Assembly (NCBI GenBank): GCA_030618315.1 | Contig: JAUXDO010000013.1 | Coordinates: forward strand, 1-16,447 | Direction: 5' to 3' | Length of the DNA stretch: 16,447 bases | Source: Candidatus Peregrinibacteria bacterium | GTDB taxonomy: Bacteria > Patescibacteriota > Gracilibacteria > UM-FILTER-43-11 | Shown: one piece after another, positions 1 to 8,130 of the stretch | How positions within the stretch are numbered: position 1 is the first letter of the stretch | How the letters are laid out: each line of letters starts with the position of its first letter | Notes under the pieces: generated by a model | Databases searched by the model: none | Told to the model about the DNA's origin: nothing | Seen by the model: only the letters and a program-made list of their open reading frames with translations | Program-made: the position numbers and the translations under genes

Positions 1-18
1 GACGTGGAATATATATTA

Positions 19-87
19 TCCACAGCCGGAGGCTAGCCCTACACGAGGTAATCCGAGTTGCCCCACGGCGATAGCCAGCCCAACGCG
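19..87. repeat. Imperfect direct repeat downstream of ftsK
   Basis: The first 95 bases hold no gene and are GC-richer than the surrounding DNA. Two related units of about 26 bp (19-45 and 60-87) share the pattern CCAC[A/G]GC, then AGCCC[T/A]AC[A/G]CG, at a period of about 41 bp. The array may continue left of the window. It lies just past the ftsK stop codon on the minus strand and may be part of an intergenic repeat family. A structured RNA cannot be excluded, but I recognise none. Confidence 0.35.
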
Positions 88-95
88 AAGCAGGA

Positions 96-2276
96 CTATT
101 CAGTCTCTTCATCAGATATGAAAATTTCACGTGGTTTCGCACCATTCGCAGGACCTATTAATCCGTGATCTTCGAGGATGTCTAGTAAACGGGCGGCACG
201 GGCGTAACCGACGCTAAGTCGGCGCTGGAGGAGAGAGGCAGATGCCTTTCCTGTGTTTTTAATAACCTGGAGCGCGTCGTTGTACAAACTATCCTGATCT
301 ATTCCGTCACCACCCATTCCAACCATTCCCATATCGGTTCCGGATGGGATTGTATTGACGATTGAATCGTCGTAAGTCGGTTCAATCGTAAGTTTCACGC
401 GATTGGTGACCCGTTCAATTTCCTTACTGGAAACATAAACACCCTGCACACGTATTGGTACACTCATATTTCCAGGCATATAAAGCATATCACCCATTCC
501 AAGCAAATCTTCTGCGCCGATGGAATCGATTATGGTTCGACTGTCTACTCCGGATGTTACGGTAAATGCGATGCGAGTTGGGATATTGGCTTTGATCACA
601 CCTGTAATAACATCGACGGATGGTCGCTGAGTTGCAATAATCAGATGTATACCAACTGCTCTGGCCATTTGTGCTATTCGGCAGATTAGAGCTTCTGTTT
701 CTTTTTTTGTCGCCTGCATCATTAAATCTGCTAGCTCATCGATTACAATTATGATTTTATACATTCTCTTTTCTTCTCCCTGATTATATTCTTCGATGTT
801 ACGGTATTTTTTATCTGAAAGCTCACGATATCTACGATTCATTTCCGCAACTGCCCATTTAAGTGCGGAATGGGCTTTTTCCGGATCAGTAATCACCGGT
901 GTAAGAAGATGAGGAATACCGTTGTAGCTGGTTAGCTCAACTCTTTTTGGGTCGATCATTATAAACTTGAGGTCTTGCGGTGAATTCTGATAAAGGAGAG
1001 AAATGAGAAATGCATTCATTCCAACCGATTTACCTGACCCCGTTGCACCAGCGATAAGAAGATGAGGCATGCTTGTTAAATCGTCGATTACCGGAGCTCC
1101 GCTAACATCACGACCTACAACTAATTTGAGTTTGGATTTTATGCTGTCAAATTCTTCACTTTCGATTAACTCACGCAGATGTACCACCATTCTTTTGTCA
1201 TTTGGAACTTCGATTCCGACAAGTGCCTTTCCCGGTATCGGTGCTTCCATACGAATAGACTTTGCGGCAAGCGCAAGAGCTAAGTCGTTTTTAAGTGCTG
1301 TGATTTTGTTTAATTTGATTCCTTCGTGTGGTTGCAAGGTGTACTGAAGTACTGTTGGTCCGATATTTACATCCTTCATGCTTACAGGAATATCAAACTG
1401 TCCGAGCTTTTCTTTGATCTTCTCGGCATTTTCCTTTAGAACTTTATCGCTGACGTAAACTTCGGAACTTGCGGAGCTAAGGATATCTAGTGGCGGAAAT
1501 TCCCAATCACTGTAATCAATATCCTCCACTTTCATCTTTGGCTCATCTCTTTTTGTGACTTTCATTGGTTTGTTGACTGCAAAAGGCTGGGGTTCTGTTT
1601 TAGATTCTGACTTGGATTCTTCTTTATCAATATTAAGTAATGGCTTTACTATATTAAGCTCGTCTTCACCTCTTTTAAGTAAACGGGATTTTTTTATAGA
1701 TGAAGGTTTTGTACCAACTTTTATCTGACGATTAGGTATTACAAGGCTAATAATGCTTCTGAACGAAACTTCAAAAGTGATTAGTATCGCGATTAATAAT
1801 ACGACTATAAGTACCACCTGAGCACCCGTATCTGAAATAAATATTCTGAGCAGAACGGACGAGAGGAAACCGGCGTAACCACCAAATTGTTCCACATTAT
1901 CCATCATTGATTCCATTGGTGTGCGCATATGAACAAGCCCAAGTCCTGAAAATATTAAAAGCCCGATACCGAGATAACGTGTTGCATCAAATCTGATTCT
2001 TCTGGATACAAATAGTGTTATAGCAAAAAGCAAAAATAGGACTGGTAGTGCGTAAGTTCCTATTCCAAATATAAGACGGAGATAGGTGTTTGCCCAGTTT
2101 CCGAGTATACCTGCCTTACCGCTAATAACGAGATAGAAAATTACGGCTAATCCTAAATAAATAACCGCTCCGACTTCTCGTGCGATATGGGATTCAAGTT
2201 CGATTTTAAAATCCTTTTTTTTGAGCCGTCTTGTTCTTTTGGACCCGCTAAGCGAGTTAACTCTTCTTGTGGCCAT
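96..2276 (-). CDS. ftsK: DNA translocase FtsK/SpoIIIE family
   Basis: A 726-residue septal DNA translocase that pumps chromosome ends, or the terminus region, through the closing division site using ATP. The N-terminal part (about residues 33-172) has four to five hydrophobic segments for membrane anchoring. It is followed by a short charged linker (about 185-250), much shorter than in E. coli FtsK. The motor has a Walker A motif GATGSGKS at residues 410-417 and a Walker B IIIVIDELADLM at 508-519 (D513, E514). The C-terminal 65 residues match the winged-helix gamma domain (LLQRRLSVGYARAARLLD at about 682-699), which in the family reads polarised KOPS-type sequences and contacts XerD. The ATG at 2276 precedes a basic N-terminus, and no Shine-Dalgarno is visible. 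The gene is complete, and its family is certain from the motifs and domain order. Confidence 0.97.
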   Translation of the reverse strand: MATRRVNSLSGSKRTRRLKKKDFKIELESHIAREVGAVIYLGLAVIFYLVISGKAGILGNWANTYLRLIFGIGTYALPVLFLLFAITLFVSRRIRFDATRYLGIGLLIFSGLGLVHMRTPMESMMDNVEQFGGYAGFLSSVLLRIFISDTGAQVVLIVVLLIAILITFEVSFRSIISLVIPNRQIKVGTKPSSIKKSRLLKRGEDELNIVKPLLNIDKEESKSESKTEPQPFAVNKPMKVTKRDEPKMKVEDIDYSDWEFPPLDILSSASSEVYVSDKVLKENAEKIKEKLGQFDIPVSMKDVNIGPTVLQYTLQPHEGIKLNKITALKNDLALALAAKSIRMEAPIPGKALVGIEVPNDKRMVVHLRELIESEEFDSIKSKLKLVVGRDVSGAPVIDDLTSMPHLLIAGATGSGKSVGMNAFLISLLYQNSPQDLKFIMIDPKRVELTSYNGIPHLLTPVITDPEKAHSALKWAVAEMNRRYRELSDKKYRNIEEYNQGEEKRMYKIIIVIDELADLMMQATKKETEALICRIAQMARAVGIHLIIATQRPSVDVITGVIKANIPTRIAFTVTSGVDSRTIIDSIGAEDLLGMGDMLYMPGNMSVPIRVQGVYVSSKEIERVTNRVKLTIEPTYDDSIVNTIPSGTDMGMVGMGGDGIDQDSLYNDALQVIKNTGKASASLLQRRLSVGYARAARLLDILEDHGLIGPANGAKPREIFISDEETE

Positions 2277-2309
2277 TTATTTTTGTTTAATTGACTAAGT
2301 AATTGTAGC

Positions 2310-2320
2310 AAAAGGAGGTG
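2310..2320 (+). other. Orphan Shine-Dalgarno-like sequence
   Basis: AAAAGGAGGTG is a near-perfect complement to the usual 16S rRNA 3' tail, but it faces away from ftsK. No start codon or open frame of useful length follows on the plus strand. On the minus strand, in the ftsK leader, the same bases read CACCTCCTTTT, which is like an anti-Shine-Dalgarno. It may be chance. Confidence 0.25.
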
Positions 2321-2348
2321 GTTATTACAAATAAATAACGATAAAAAA

Positions 2349-2480
2349 GGGATTTCTCGACTTCGCTCGAAATGACGACCAATGCTGGGGGGAAGGCGGA
2401 TTTTGCGGAAGCAAAATCCGCCTTCCCAAAAACAGGCATCTGTCATTCCGAGCGAACGAAGAGAGCCGAGGAATCTCTTC
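2349..2480. repeat. Nested palindromic intergenic repeat (copy 1)
   Basis: The outer arms form an imperfect inverted repeat. The left arm begins GGGATTTCTCGACTTCGCTC (2349-2368). The right arm runs from GTCATTCCGAGCGAACGAAG (about 2451) to GAGGAATCTC. Inside lies a perfect 17-bp hairpin (arms 2390-2406 and 2411-2427, starting GGGAAGGCGG, loop GGAA). The same architecture recurs at 7928-8067. The element ends at the base before the stop codon of the permease gene at 2481. There is no T-tract on the minus strand after the hairpin, so it is not a canonical terminator, though it could cap the 3' end of the permease mRNA. It resembles MITE or REP-like repeats. Confidence 0.85.
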
Positions 2481-3635
2481 CTATTTTTTCTTCGCCACTC
2501 TTTTCTTAACTCTTCTTTTCACCTCAGCTGATAATTTTGCAGTACCCAATACGCTTTTATATTCAAGTTTATATATGTGAAGAAACGCGAGCGTAAGAGT
2601 TAATATAAACGGACCGAATAAAAGCCCCTTTATTCCAAATACAAATGCGCCACCAAGTAATACCAGCATAACAGCAAGAGGATGAAGGGCGGAAGTTGAA
2701 CCAATTACATACGGCTTAATGATATTATCTGCAAGACCGACGATTATAATACACCAGATTAATAAGAAGATTGCTGCAACCCAATGTCCTCCAATTATTA
2801 GAGCTCCAACTGCCGGAATCCATACAATTGCTGTTCCTATGTATGGAACAGGTGAAAGTAATGCGGCAATTGCACCCCAAAAGGCAAAACTGCCAATTCC
2901 TGTAATTGCAAAACCCAGACCTACAAGAAGTCCCTGCAATATTGCAGCTCCGAATATTCCGTAAATTATTCCATAGCTAAGACCGTGCAATTTTTTAAAC
3001 AATTCCTTACGATATTTTTCAGAAAGAGGTAACATTGAATGAAAGAAGTCAACAAGCTTTCTTCCATCCCGCAAAAAGTAAAACATAGCCATTAAAAATA
3101 CAACTATATGTATTAGAAATACTGATAGATGCTTCAAAATATTTGTTGTTTGCCCCAATAGAAAAGTGCTGACTACACCAATTAAATCTCCTGCGGATTT
3201 TAGAATATCGGATGTAGAGAATGGAGAATAGGCAATAATTTCTTCAATTTTTTCACTAAAAGGAAGATTCTCAACAATTTTTGACATTGAATCATATTCT
3301 CCGCTTGCGATCAGCATATTAATCTTCCCGCTAAAAGTAATATAAGCATCAGATGCCTGACCAGCAATAAATGAAATTAGCAGTGTAAACGGAAATAACA
3401 CCACAACTGCTACAAGCAAAAGTGATATAAAAGCAGAAACAGTTCGTGGAATATGCACCCTGCTATAAAGGACTTTATGAATAGGATAAACTGCGGTAAC
3501 TATAACTCCAGCAATTAAAAGTGTTGGTACAAACGGTGATAGGAAAGTAAAAAGTACAACTATTAATAGAAGCAGAATACCTAGCAGAAAGTATTTTTGT
3601 ATTCCGTGTACAATTTCGTTGTTTTTTGTTGGCAT
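2481..3635 (-). CDS. AI-2E family transporter (PerM/TqsA-like permease)
   Basis: A polytopic membrane protein of 384 residues from the ATG at 3635. An upstream in-frame TTG at 3662 would add nine residues, but the ATG gives a more usual N-terminus and neither start has a Shine-Dalgarno. Hydrophobic helix pairs lie near the N-terminus (starting YFLLGILLLLIVVLF). A soluble loop with amphipathic helices follows, then a C-terminal bundle containing LLSPVPYIGTAIVWIP and the DNIIKPYVIG signature typical of the AI-2E/UPF0118 family. The basic tail (RRVKKRVAKKK) should be cytosolic. Characterised relatives export autoinducer-2 or act as Na+/H+ antiporters, so the substrate cannot be told from sequence. 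It lies upstream of ftsK on the same strand, but a repeat of about 130 bp separates them, so co-transcription is uncertain. Confidence 0.9.
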   Translation of the reverse strand: MPTKNNEIVHGIQKYFLLGILLLLIVVLFTFLSPFVPTLLIAGVIVTAVYPIHKVLYSRVHIPRTVSAFISLLLVAVVVLFPFTLLISFIAGQASDAYITFSGKINMLIASGEYDSMSKIVENLPFSEKIEEIIAYSPFSTSDILKSAGDLIGVVSTFLLGQTTNILKHLSVFLIHIVVFLMAMFYFLRDGRKLVDFFHSMLPLSEKYRKELFKKLHGLSYGIIYGIFGAAILQGLLVGLGFAITGIGSFAFWGAIAALLSPVPYIGTAIVWIPAVGALIIGGHWVAAIFLLIWCIIIVGLADNIIKPYVIGSTSALHPLAVMLVLLGGAFVFGIKGLLFGPFILTLTLAFLHIYKLEYKSVLGTAKLSAEVKRRVKKRVAKKK

Positions 3636-3680
3636 GGTTTTTATTTTATTATTTGTTAACAATTTAATAATACGACAAAA

Positions 3681-3715
3681 ATGATAAATGATAAATGTTA
3701 AATGATAAATGATCT
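3681..3715. repeat. 7-bp tandem repeat in a divergent promoter region
   Basis: Five consecutive heptamers: ATGATAA, ATGATAA, ATGTTAA, ATGATAA, ATGATCT. They sit between the start of the permease gene (-) and the start of the propeller gene (+), immediately upstream of the -35 region of the latter. Copy-number changes by slippage would move sequences relative to both promoters. Confidence 0.75.
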
Positions 3716-3720
3716 ATCCC

Positions 3721-3749
3721 TTGTTTTAAGCCATAAACTATGATATAAT
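3721..3749 (+). promoter_or_regulatory. Sigma-70-type promoter for the propeller gene
   Basis: The -35 TTGTTT (3721-3726) is separated by 17 bp from a consensus -10 TATAAT (3744-3749), which carries an extended -10 TGA (3741-3743). Transcription should begin near 3756, giving a 5' leader of only about 14 nt before the ATG at 3770. Confidence 0.65.
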
Positions 3750-3769
3750 TAATCGAATATATTAAAAAT

Positions 3770-5053
3770 ATGACAAATAACTCCTTTATTCAACAATTTA
3801 GCTCCAAGCGAAACATACTTCTTTCTCTGTTGCTTGGTATTTCGATGATAATATCGATGGTTTTTGTGTATAAATTTTCAGCAAATGCAGCTCAGAATAT
3901 TATCAAGATCACAAGTAAGTGGGGGCAAATGGGAAACCCTGTCATTGGAATAGGCGGACCTGGAAACACAGTGCTGGTTTGGCAGGATAGTGGTGGGAAA
4001 AGTTATGAAATCATGTATCAAATATTTGATGGATCCGGTATGCCTGTTGGAATACCTGGAAGAGGCAACAAATACAGACCAAATGACCAATCAAATCCGG
4101 CAATTGCAATGGATAAATATGGAAATTTTATTATTGTCTGGCAAAGTTATAAACAGGACGGAAGTGGTGCCGGGATTTTTGCCAGAAGTTTTTCTCATGA
4201 CGGTAAAATCATAACTAAAGAATTTAGAGCTAATACTTATCTTATTGGAAATCAGGCGTATCCTGATATCGCTATGAATGATTCTGGCGATTTTGTCATA
4301 ACCTGGATCAGCGAGGGGCAAAATGGTTTTGCCAAAAGTATTCATGCTCAGATGTTTAATTCAATGGGGGAAAGAGTGGGAAAAGAAATCAAAGTCGGTT
4401 CTAGTGCCTATGACGTTGAAGATTCTTCTGCTATCAGCATAGATAAATACGGAAATTTTATGATAGTTTGGGAATCGCGCGAAGAAAGTGACTGGAATAT
4501 TTATGGTCAAATATTCGATTACAATGGTAATCGTGTGTCTGAATCTGATATTCTTATAAATACAACAACCGATTATGATCAGGAACATCCTGATATTTCT
4601 ACAATAGGCAGTAGTCAGTTCATGGTGGTTTGGAAAAATGAATCTATGCATGATATACTTGAATCCAGTATGGAAAATATTAACGGACAGGTGTTCAATA
4701 AAACCGGTAGTAAATCCGGTGATGAATTTGAAATTACTTCTGCCACACTTGGTCATCATGAACATCCTAGTATTACACAAACGTCTTCTTCTAAGGCTTA
4801 TGTAACCTGGGAGAATTATTCCAAAAATGGTAGCAATTCAAAAACATGGTGTATATATGGTCAAGTAGTTCAATCAAATGGAACGATTAGCGGAGATTTT
4901 GAAAAAATAAGTGATGATGCAGATAGATGGAATAAAGCTCCTGTTGTAGCATCAAATGGTGAATCAGTGCTAAGCGCAATATGGACTTCTTTGAATCACA
5001 AAAAGTACAAAAGGGCTATTCATTATAAAAGGTTGGTGGAACCGAATTCGTGA
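3770..5053 (+). CDS. Secreted protein with seven propeller-like repeats
   Basis: A 427-residue exported protein of unknown function. Residues 1-41 form a signal peptide or N-terminal anchor: basic SSKR, hydrophobic core, then a possible cleavage site at SANAA. The rest consists of seven repeats of 53-59 residues. Each has a P-x-I-[AS] strand, a turn, a strand ending in VW or TW, and then an I[YHF][AG]Q-x-F-x-x-x-G strand. The aligned tryptophans are W71, W124, W179, W234, W288, W347 and W405. Seven such units would close into a seven-bladed beta-propeller, although I infer the fold from periodicity only. The best-preserved units contain D-K-Y-G-N-F-[IM]-I-V-W. No enzymatic motif is visible, so binding or surface adhesion is plausible but unproven. 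The gene stands alone with its own promoter and ends in TGA. Confidence 0.8.
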   Translation: MTNNSFIQQFSSKRNILLSLLLGISMIISMVFVYKFSANAAQNIIKITSKWGQMGNPVIGIGGPGNTVLVWQDSGGKSYEIMYQIFDGSGMPVGIPGRGNKYRPNDQSNPAIAMDKYGNFIIVWQSYKQDGSGAGIFARSFSHDGKIITKEFRANTYLIGNQAYPDIAMNDSGDFVITWISEGQNGFAKSIHAQMFNSMGERVGKEIKVGSSAYDVEDSSAISIDKYGNFMIVWESREESDWNIYGQIFDYNGNRVSESDILINTTTDYDQEHPDISTIGSSQFMVVWKNESMHDILESSMENINGQVFNKTGSKSGDEFEITSATLGHHEHPSITQTSSSKAYVTWENYSKNGSNSKTWCIYGQVVQSNGTISGDFEKISDDADRWNKAPVVASNGESVLSAIWTSLNHKKYKRAIHYKRLVEPNS

Positions 5054-5058
5054 AAATT

Positions 5059-5135
5059 AAATAGCGGTTAGCGAATAGCGACTAGCGGTTAGCTTAAAAT
5101 GCTAATCACTGACCGCTAACTACTAACCGCTATTT
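5059..5135. terminator. Inverted repeat between convergent genes
   Basis: The arms AAATAGCGGTTAG (5059-5071) and CTAACCGCTATTT (5123-5135) are a perfect 13-bp inverted repeat. Between them are further degenerate copies of TAGCGGTTAG and GACCGCTAAC, so the structure is built from a repeated 10-bp word. It lies between the end of the propeller gene and the end of the ATPase gene. The ATPase stop codon (5130-5132) is inside the right arm. It probably acts as a bidirectional terminator or 3' mRNA cap, though it has no strong T-tract. Confidence 0.65.
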
Positions 5136-7886
5136 AGCTTTCAACTTCCCCGCCTCATGCCATACAAGGAACACACCTGCACCTATTAATGGATATAGGA
5201 TGTCAGCTCTTGTTAGCGCATCAAAACCAAACCAGATTGATATTGATGGGATGTATATTAGAAGTGCAACTGCAATTAGTGAGATAACAAATGACCCCCA
5301 AAGCTGTGGATTGGTGAAAAGATATTTAGTAAAGATTGTACGGCTTGTTCGGCGTGAAAGGATGTTGATGAATTGGCAAAAAATGATTCCTGTATAAGCT
5401 GCTGCCTGCCCAGCTGCTACTGTACCTGAGCCGAATTTGTAGACCATTACAAAGGAGAAAAAACCAGCTGCCCCCATCCAGAATCCATAAAAGATTAGAT
5501 TAAAGAGGCTATTTTTATTGATGATATGATCATTTAAATCCCGTGGTGGATTCTTCATTATATGCTCTTCCGCTGGGTCGAATGTAAGAGCAGTAAGAGG
5601 CAACATTTCACCGACCAGATCAATGGCAAGTATTTGGACAGCGGTGATAGGTAATGGCAAACCGAAGGCTACACCGATAAAACCGAGTAGTACGCACGTA
5701 AGCTCTCCGTTGTTGGAAGTGATGGATGAGAGGATTGTCTTTTTCAAGTTATGAAAAATCGTGCGCCCCTCTCTTATCGCTGACGTAAGCGTACGAAAAT
5801 TATCATCGAGTAATATTATTTCCGATGCTTCCTTTGCAACCTGGGACCCCATCCTGCCCATAGCAACACCTATGTCGGACTTTTTCAGGCTCAGGGTATC
5901 GTTTACCCCATCCCCTGTTACAGCTACCACTTCTCCCATTTCTTGCAGAAGAGTGACAATTCTATATTTGTCTTCGGGAGATACGCGCGAGAATATTGTG
6001 GAACGTGCTTTGAGTATCTTTTTGAGATTTGCGTCTGTCAGCTTCTTTACATCATCACCGGAGTATACCGGTAAAGGATCACCGTCATGTTTCATACCGA
6101 TACTTTCTGCAATTGCCTTGGCGGTAACCGCGTTGTCTCCGGTAATCATCATTACGCGGATGTTGGCATCGTAAGTATGTTTAATAGCTTCTTTTACTCC
6201 GATTCGCGGTGGATCTATCATCGCCACAAAGCCAGCGAAAGTAAATTCCTGTTCGGATTTTTTTATGGAATATCTTCGGGATTTACCTATTGCACCTACT
6301 TCCGCTTTTGGAAAATCACGATACGCAAGTGCGATTACACGAAGTGCCTGTCCCGCAAAACGTTCACCTTCTTTAATAACTGATTGGCGCATTTTTTCAG
6401 TCAAAGGTATACGTTCGTTATTAACCTGGACGTGTGTACAGCATGATAAAACTGATTCTAACCCTCCTTTCATAAATCCGATAAGCTTACCTTTATGCAG
6501 ACGAATCATCGTCATTCTTTTTCTATCACTATCGAATGGTAATTCTTGTACAAGTTTAAAATTTTTATCGAGATTGGCAGGCTTTAAACCGACTTTCATT
6601 ACTAATGGAGTGAAGGCGGCTTCTGTTGGGTCGCCTATTGCGTACCAACCCTTGTGATGTTTATCTGGTGGCTCTGTCCGGCCATTTGATGCAAGGAAGC
6701 CATCTTCAAAAAATTGCTTTAGATCTTCGAATGTCTGTTTACTGATTTTCTTTCCATCTTCAAGAACTTGTCCTTTCGGGCTATAGCCAATTCCTGTGAC
6801 TTCAAATATTCTCCCTTGCGCAAAGCAATGAGTAATCGTCATCTCATTCTTTGTAATCGTCCCTGTTTTATCGGAGCAGATTACGGTTGTTGAACCGAGG
6901 GTTTCTACGGATGAAAGTTTTTTTACTATGGCCTTCATTTTTGCTAAACGACCTACTCCTAAGCTCAAAGCGACGGATATTTGGGCGGGCAGACCTTGCG
7001 GTACACAAGCCGCCGCAACACCGATGGCAAATAATATACTGACTTCTATGGCGAGTTTGATGTTTTCTCCACCTCCAAGATTTAAAAAGAAATTTATGAC
7101 AAATAGACCAAGTGCGATTACTCCGGCAATTTTGGTTAAGGACTTTGCAAGTATATTGATTTCTTTCTGGAGGGGGGAAAGGTCGTGATGAATGGCTTCA
7201 CTCGTTCTTGCTATACGACCGATTGCAGTATCCATCCCCGTTCCATATACAATTCCGTACGCATTACCTTTTGCGACTGTAATTCCCATAAACACGATAT
7301 TATCCTGATCGGTAATCGTTATTTCTTTATCTATTATAAGATTCGCAAACTTTTCCTGCGGGACTGATTCCCCTGTCAGAATAAAATCGTTTGTACTAAA
7401 GTTTGTTGTTTGTGTCAGGCGGACATCTGCAGGCACCGCATCTCCTTCCCCTATATATATAAGGTCTCCGGGTACAAGCTCACTTTGATCGATTTCCATC
7501 TTTTTGCCGTCTCGAATTACCGTGGCCTTAGCTTTTACTATTTGTTTTAAGGAATCGAGAATTCTTTCTGCTTTGAATTCCTGATAAAAACCGATAATCG
7601 CATTAACAAAGACTATTATGAGGAGGATTGTTCCACTTCTGAAGTCGCCTAAATAATAAGCAAGACCTGCCGCGATTATCAAAACGAGAATTAAAAGATC
7701 TTTAAATTGGTCAAAAAACTTAAAAATGACTGGACGACGTTTCGCCTCCTGAAGTTTATTTGGACCGTAATGGGCAAGCCGTTTTTCTGCTTCAAGAGGA
7801 GTCAGGCCTTTTTTAAGGTCAGTATTTAGATTTTTTACGGACTCTTTGACCGATAGTTGGTAGAAGTATTTTTCTTTGAGTTTCAT
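5130..7886 (-). CDS. P2-type cation-transporting ATPase
   Basis: A 918-residue ion pump with the complete P-type ATPase core. Numbered from the ATG at 7886, it has an N-terminal cation-ATPase domain, the actuator motif TGES (171-174), phosphorylation site DKTGT (339-343), nucleotide-domain KGG (473-475), TGD (582-584) and hinge TGDGVND (657-663), with about ten membrane helices. Ion-site residues are mixed. M4 has PQGLP (296-300) where Ca2+ and Na+,K+ pumps have PEGL. M5 has TSNNGELT (723-730) and M6 has IDLVGEMLP (755-763, D756 and E760), which look closer to Na+,K+/H+,K+ pumps. The transported ion is therefore undecided. An upstream ATG at 7976 adds 30 residues encoded by the palindromic repeat and is rejected. 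The C-terminal six-helix region is complete, and the stop lies in an inverted repeat. Confidence 0.93.
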   Translation of the reverse strand: MKLKEKYFYQLSVKESVKNLNTDLKKGLTPLEAEKRLAHYGPNKLQEAKRRPVIFKFFDQFKDLLILVLIIAAGLAYYLGDFRSGTILLIIVFVNAIIGFYQEFKAERILDSLKQIVKAKATVIRDGKKMEIDQSELVPGDLIYIGEGDAVPADVRLTQTTNFSTNDFILTGESVPQEKFANLIIDKEITITDQDNIVFMGITVAKGNAYGIVYGTGMDTAIGRIARTSEAIHHDLSPLQKEINILAKSLTKIAGVIALGLFVINFFLNLGGGENIKLAIEVSILFAIGVAAACVPQGLPAQISVALSLGVGRLAKMKAIVKKLSSVETLGSTTVICSDKTGTITKNEMTITHCFAQGRIFEVTGIGYSPKGQVLEDGKKISKQTFEDLKQFFEDGFLASNGRTEPPDKHHKGWYAIGDPTEAAFTPLVMKVGLKPANLDKNFKLVQELPFDSDRKRMTMIRLHKGKLIGFMKGGLESVLSCCTHVQVNNERIPLTEKMRQSVIKEGERFAGQALRVIALAYRDFPKAEVGAIGKSRRYSIKKSEQEFTFAGFVAMIDPPRIGVKEAIKHTYDANIRVMMITGDNAVTAKAIAESIGMKHDGDPLPVYSGDDVKKLTDANLKKILKARSTIFSRVSPEDKYRIVTLLQEMGEVVAVTGDGVNDTLSLKKSDIGVAMGRMGSQVAKEASEIILLDDNFRTLTSAIREGRTIFHNLKKTILSSITSNNGELTCVLLGFIGVAFGLPLPITAVQILAIDLVGEMLPLTALTFDPAEEHIMKNPPRDLNDHIINKNSLFNLIFYGFWMGAAGFFSFVMVYKFGSGTVAAGQAAAYTGIIFCQFINILSRRTSRTIFTKYLFTNPQLWGSFVISLIAVALLIYIPSISIWFGFDALTRADILYPLIGAGVFLVWHEAGKLKAK

Positions 7887-7927
7887 TATCCAAAATATAA
7901 CATATGATTTCAATATTTTATATAGGA

Positions 7928-8067
7928 GGGATTCCTCCACGCGCTCCGCTTGGTCGGAATGACGGCAATCCTGCAAGGGGAGAGGGCGAATTTGCTACCC
8001 AAATCCGCCCTCTCCATCCCACTTGCAACAGTCATTCCGAGCGAAGTTTACGAAGTCGAGGAATCCC
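7928..8067. repeat. Nested palindromic intergenic repeat (copy 2)
   Basis: Same family as 2349-2480. The outer arms are GGGATTCCTC...GGAATGAC (7928-7963) and GTCATTCCGAGCGAAG...GAGGAATCCC (8031-8067). The inner hairpin has arms GGAGAGGGCGAATTTG and CAAATCCGCCCTCTCC with one mismatch. It fills the divergent gap between the ATPase gene and lepA, so it sits in the 5' leader region of one or both. Confidence 0.85.
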
Positions 8068-8130
8068 TTTCTTAACATTGAACGAATTTCAAAAATCCAT
8101 TAAACTATCTCTGCCCTTTTAATAACAAAA

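Noticed and set aside
1..95. tRNA, tmRNA or RNase P RNA at the left edge
   Set aside because: The segment is GC-rich and can fold, but none of the conserved sequences of these RNAs could be seen.
2308..2321. Fragment of a 16S rRNA 3' end (CACCTCCTTTT on the minus strand)
   Set aside because: Only about 11 bases match and there is no rRNA sequence around it.
2153..2446. ORF crossing the ftsK start and the intergenic repeat
   Set aside because: It is composed of repeat sequence and an alternative frame of ftsK.
3636..3662. TTG start of the permease at 3662
   Set aside because: An ATG nine codons downstream gives a more typical start. The TTG is possible but unsupported.
7887..7976. A 30-residue N-terminal extension of the P-type ATPase from an ATG at 7976
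   Set aside because: The residues (RHSDQAERVEES...) are encoded by the palindromic repeat, and the family N-terminus begins at the ATG at 7886.
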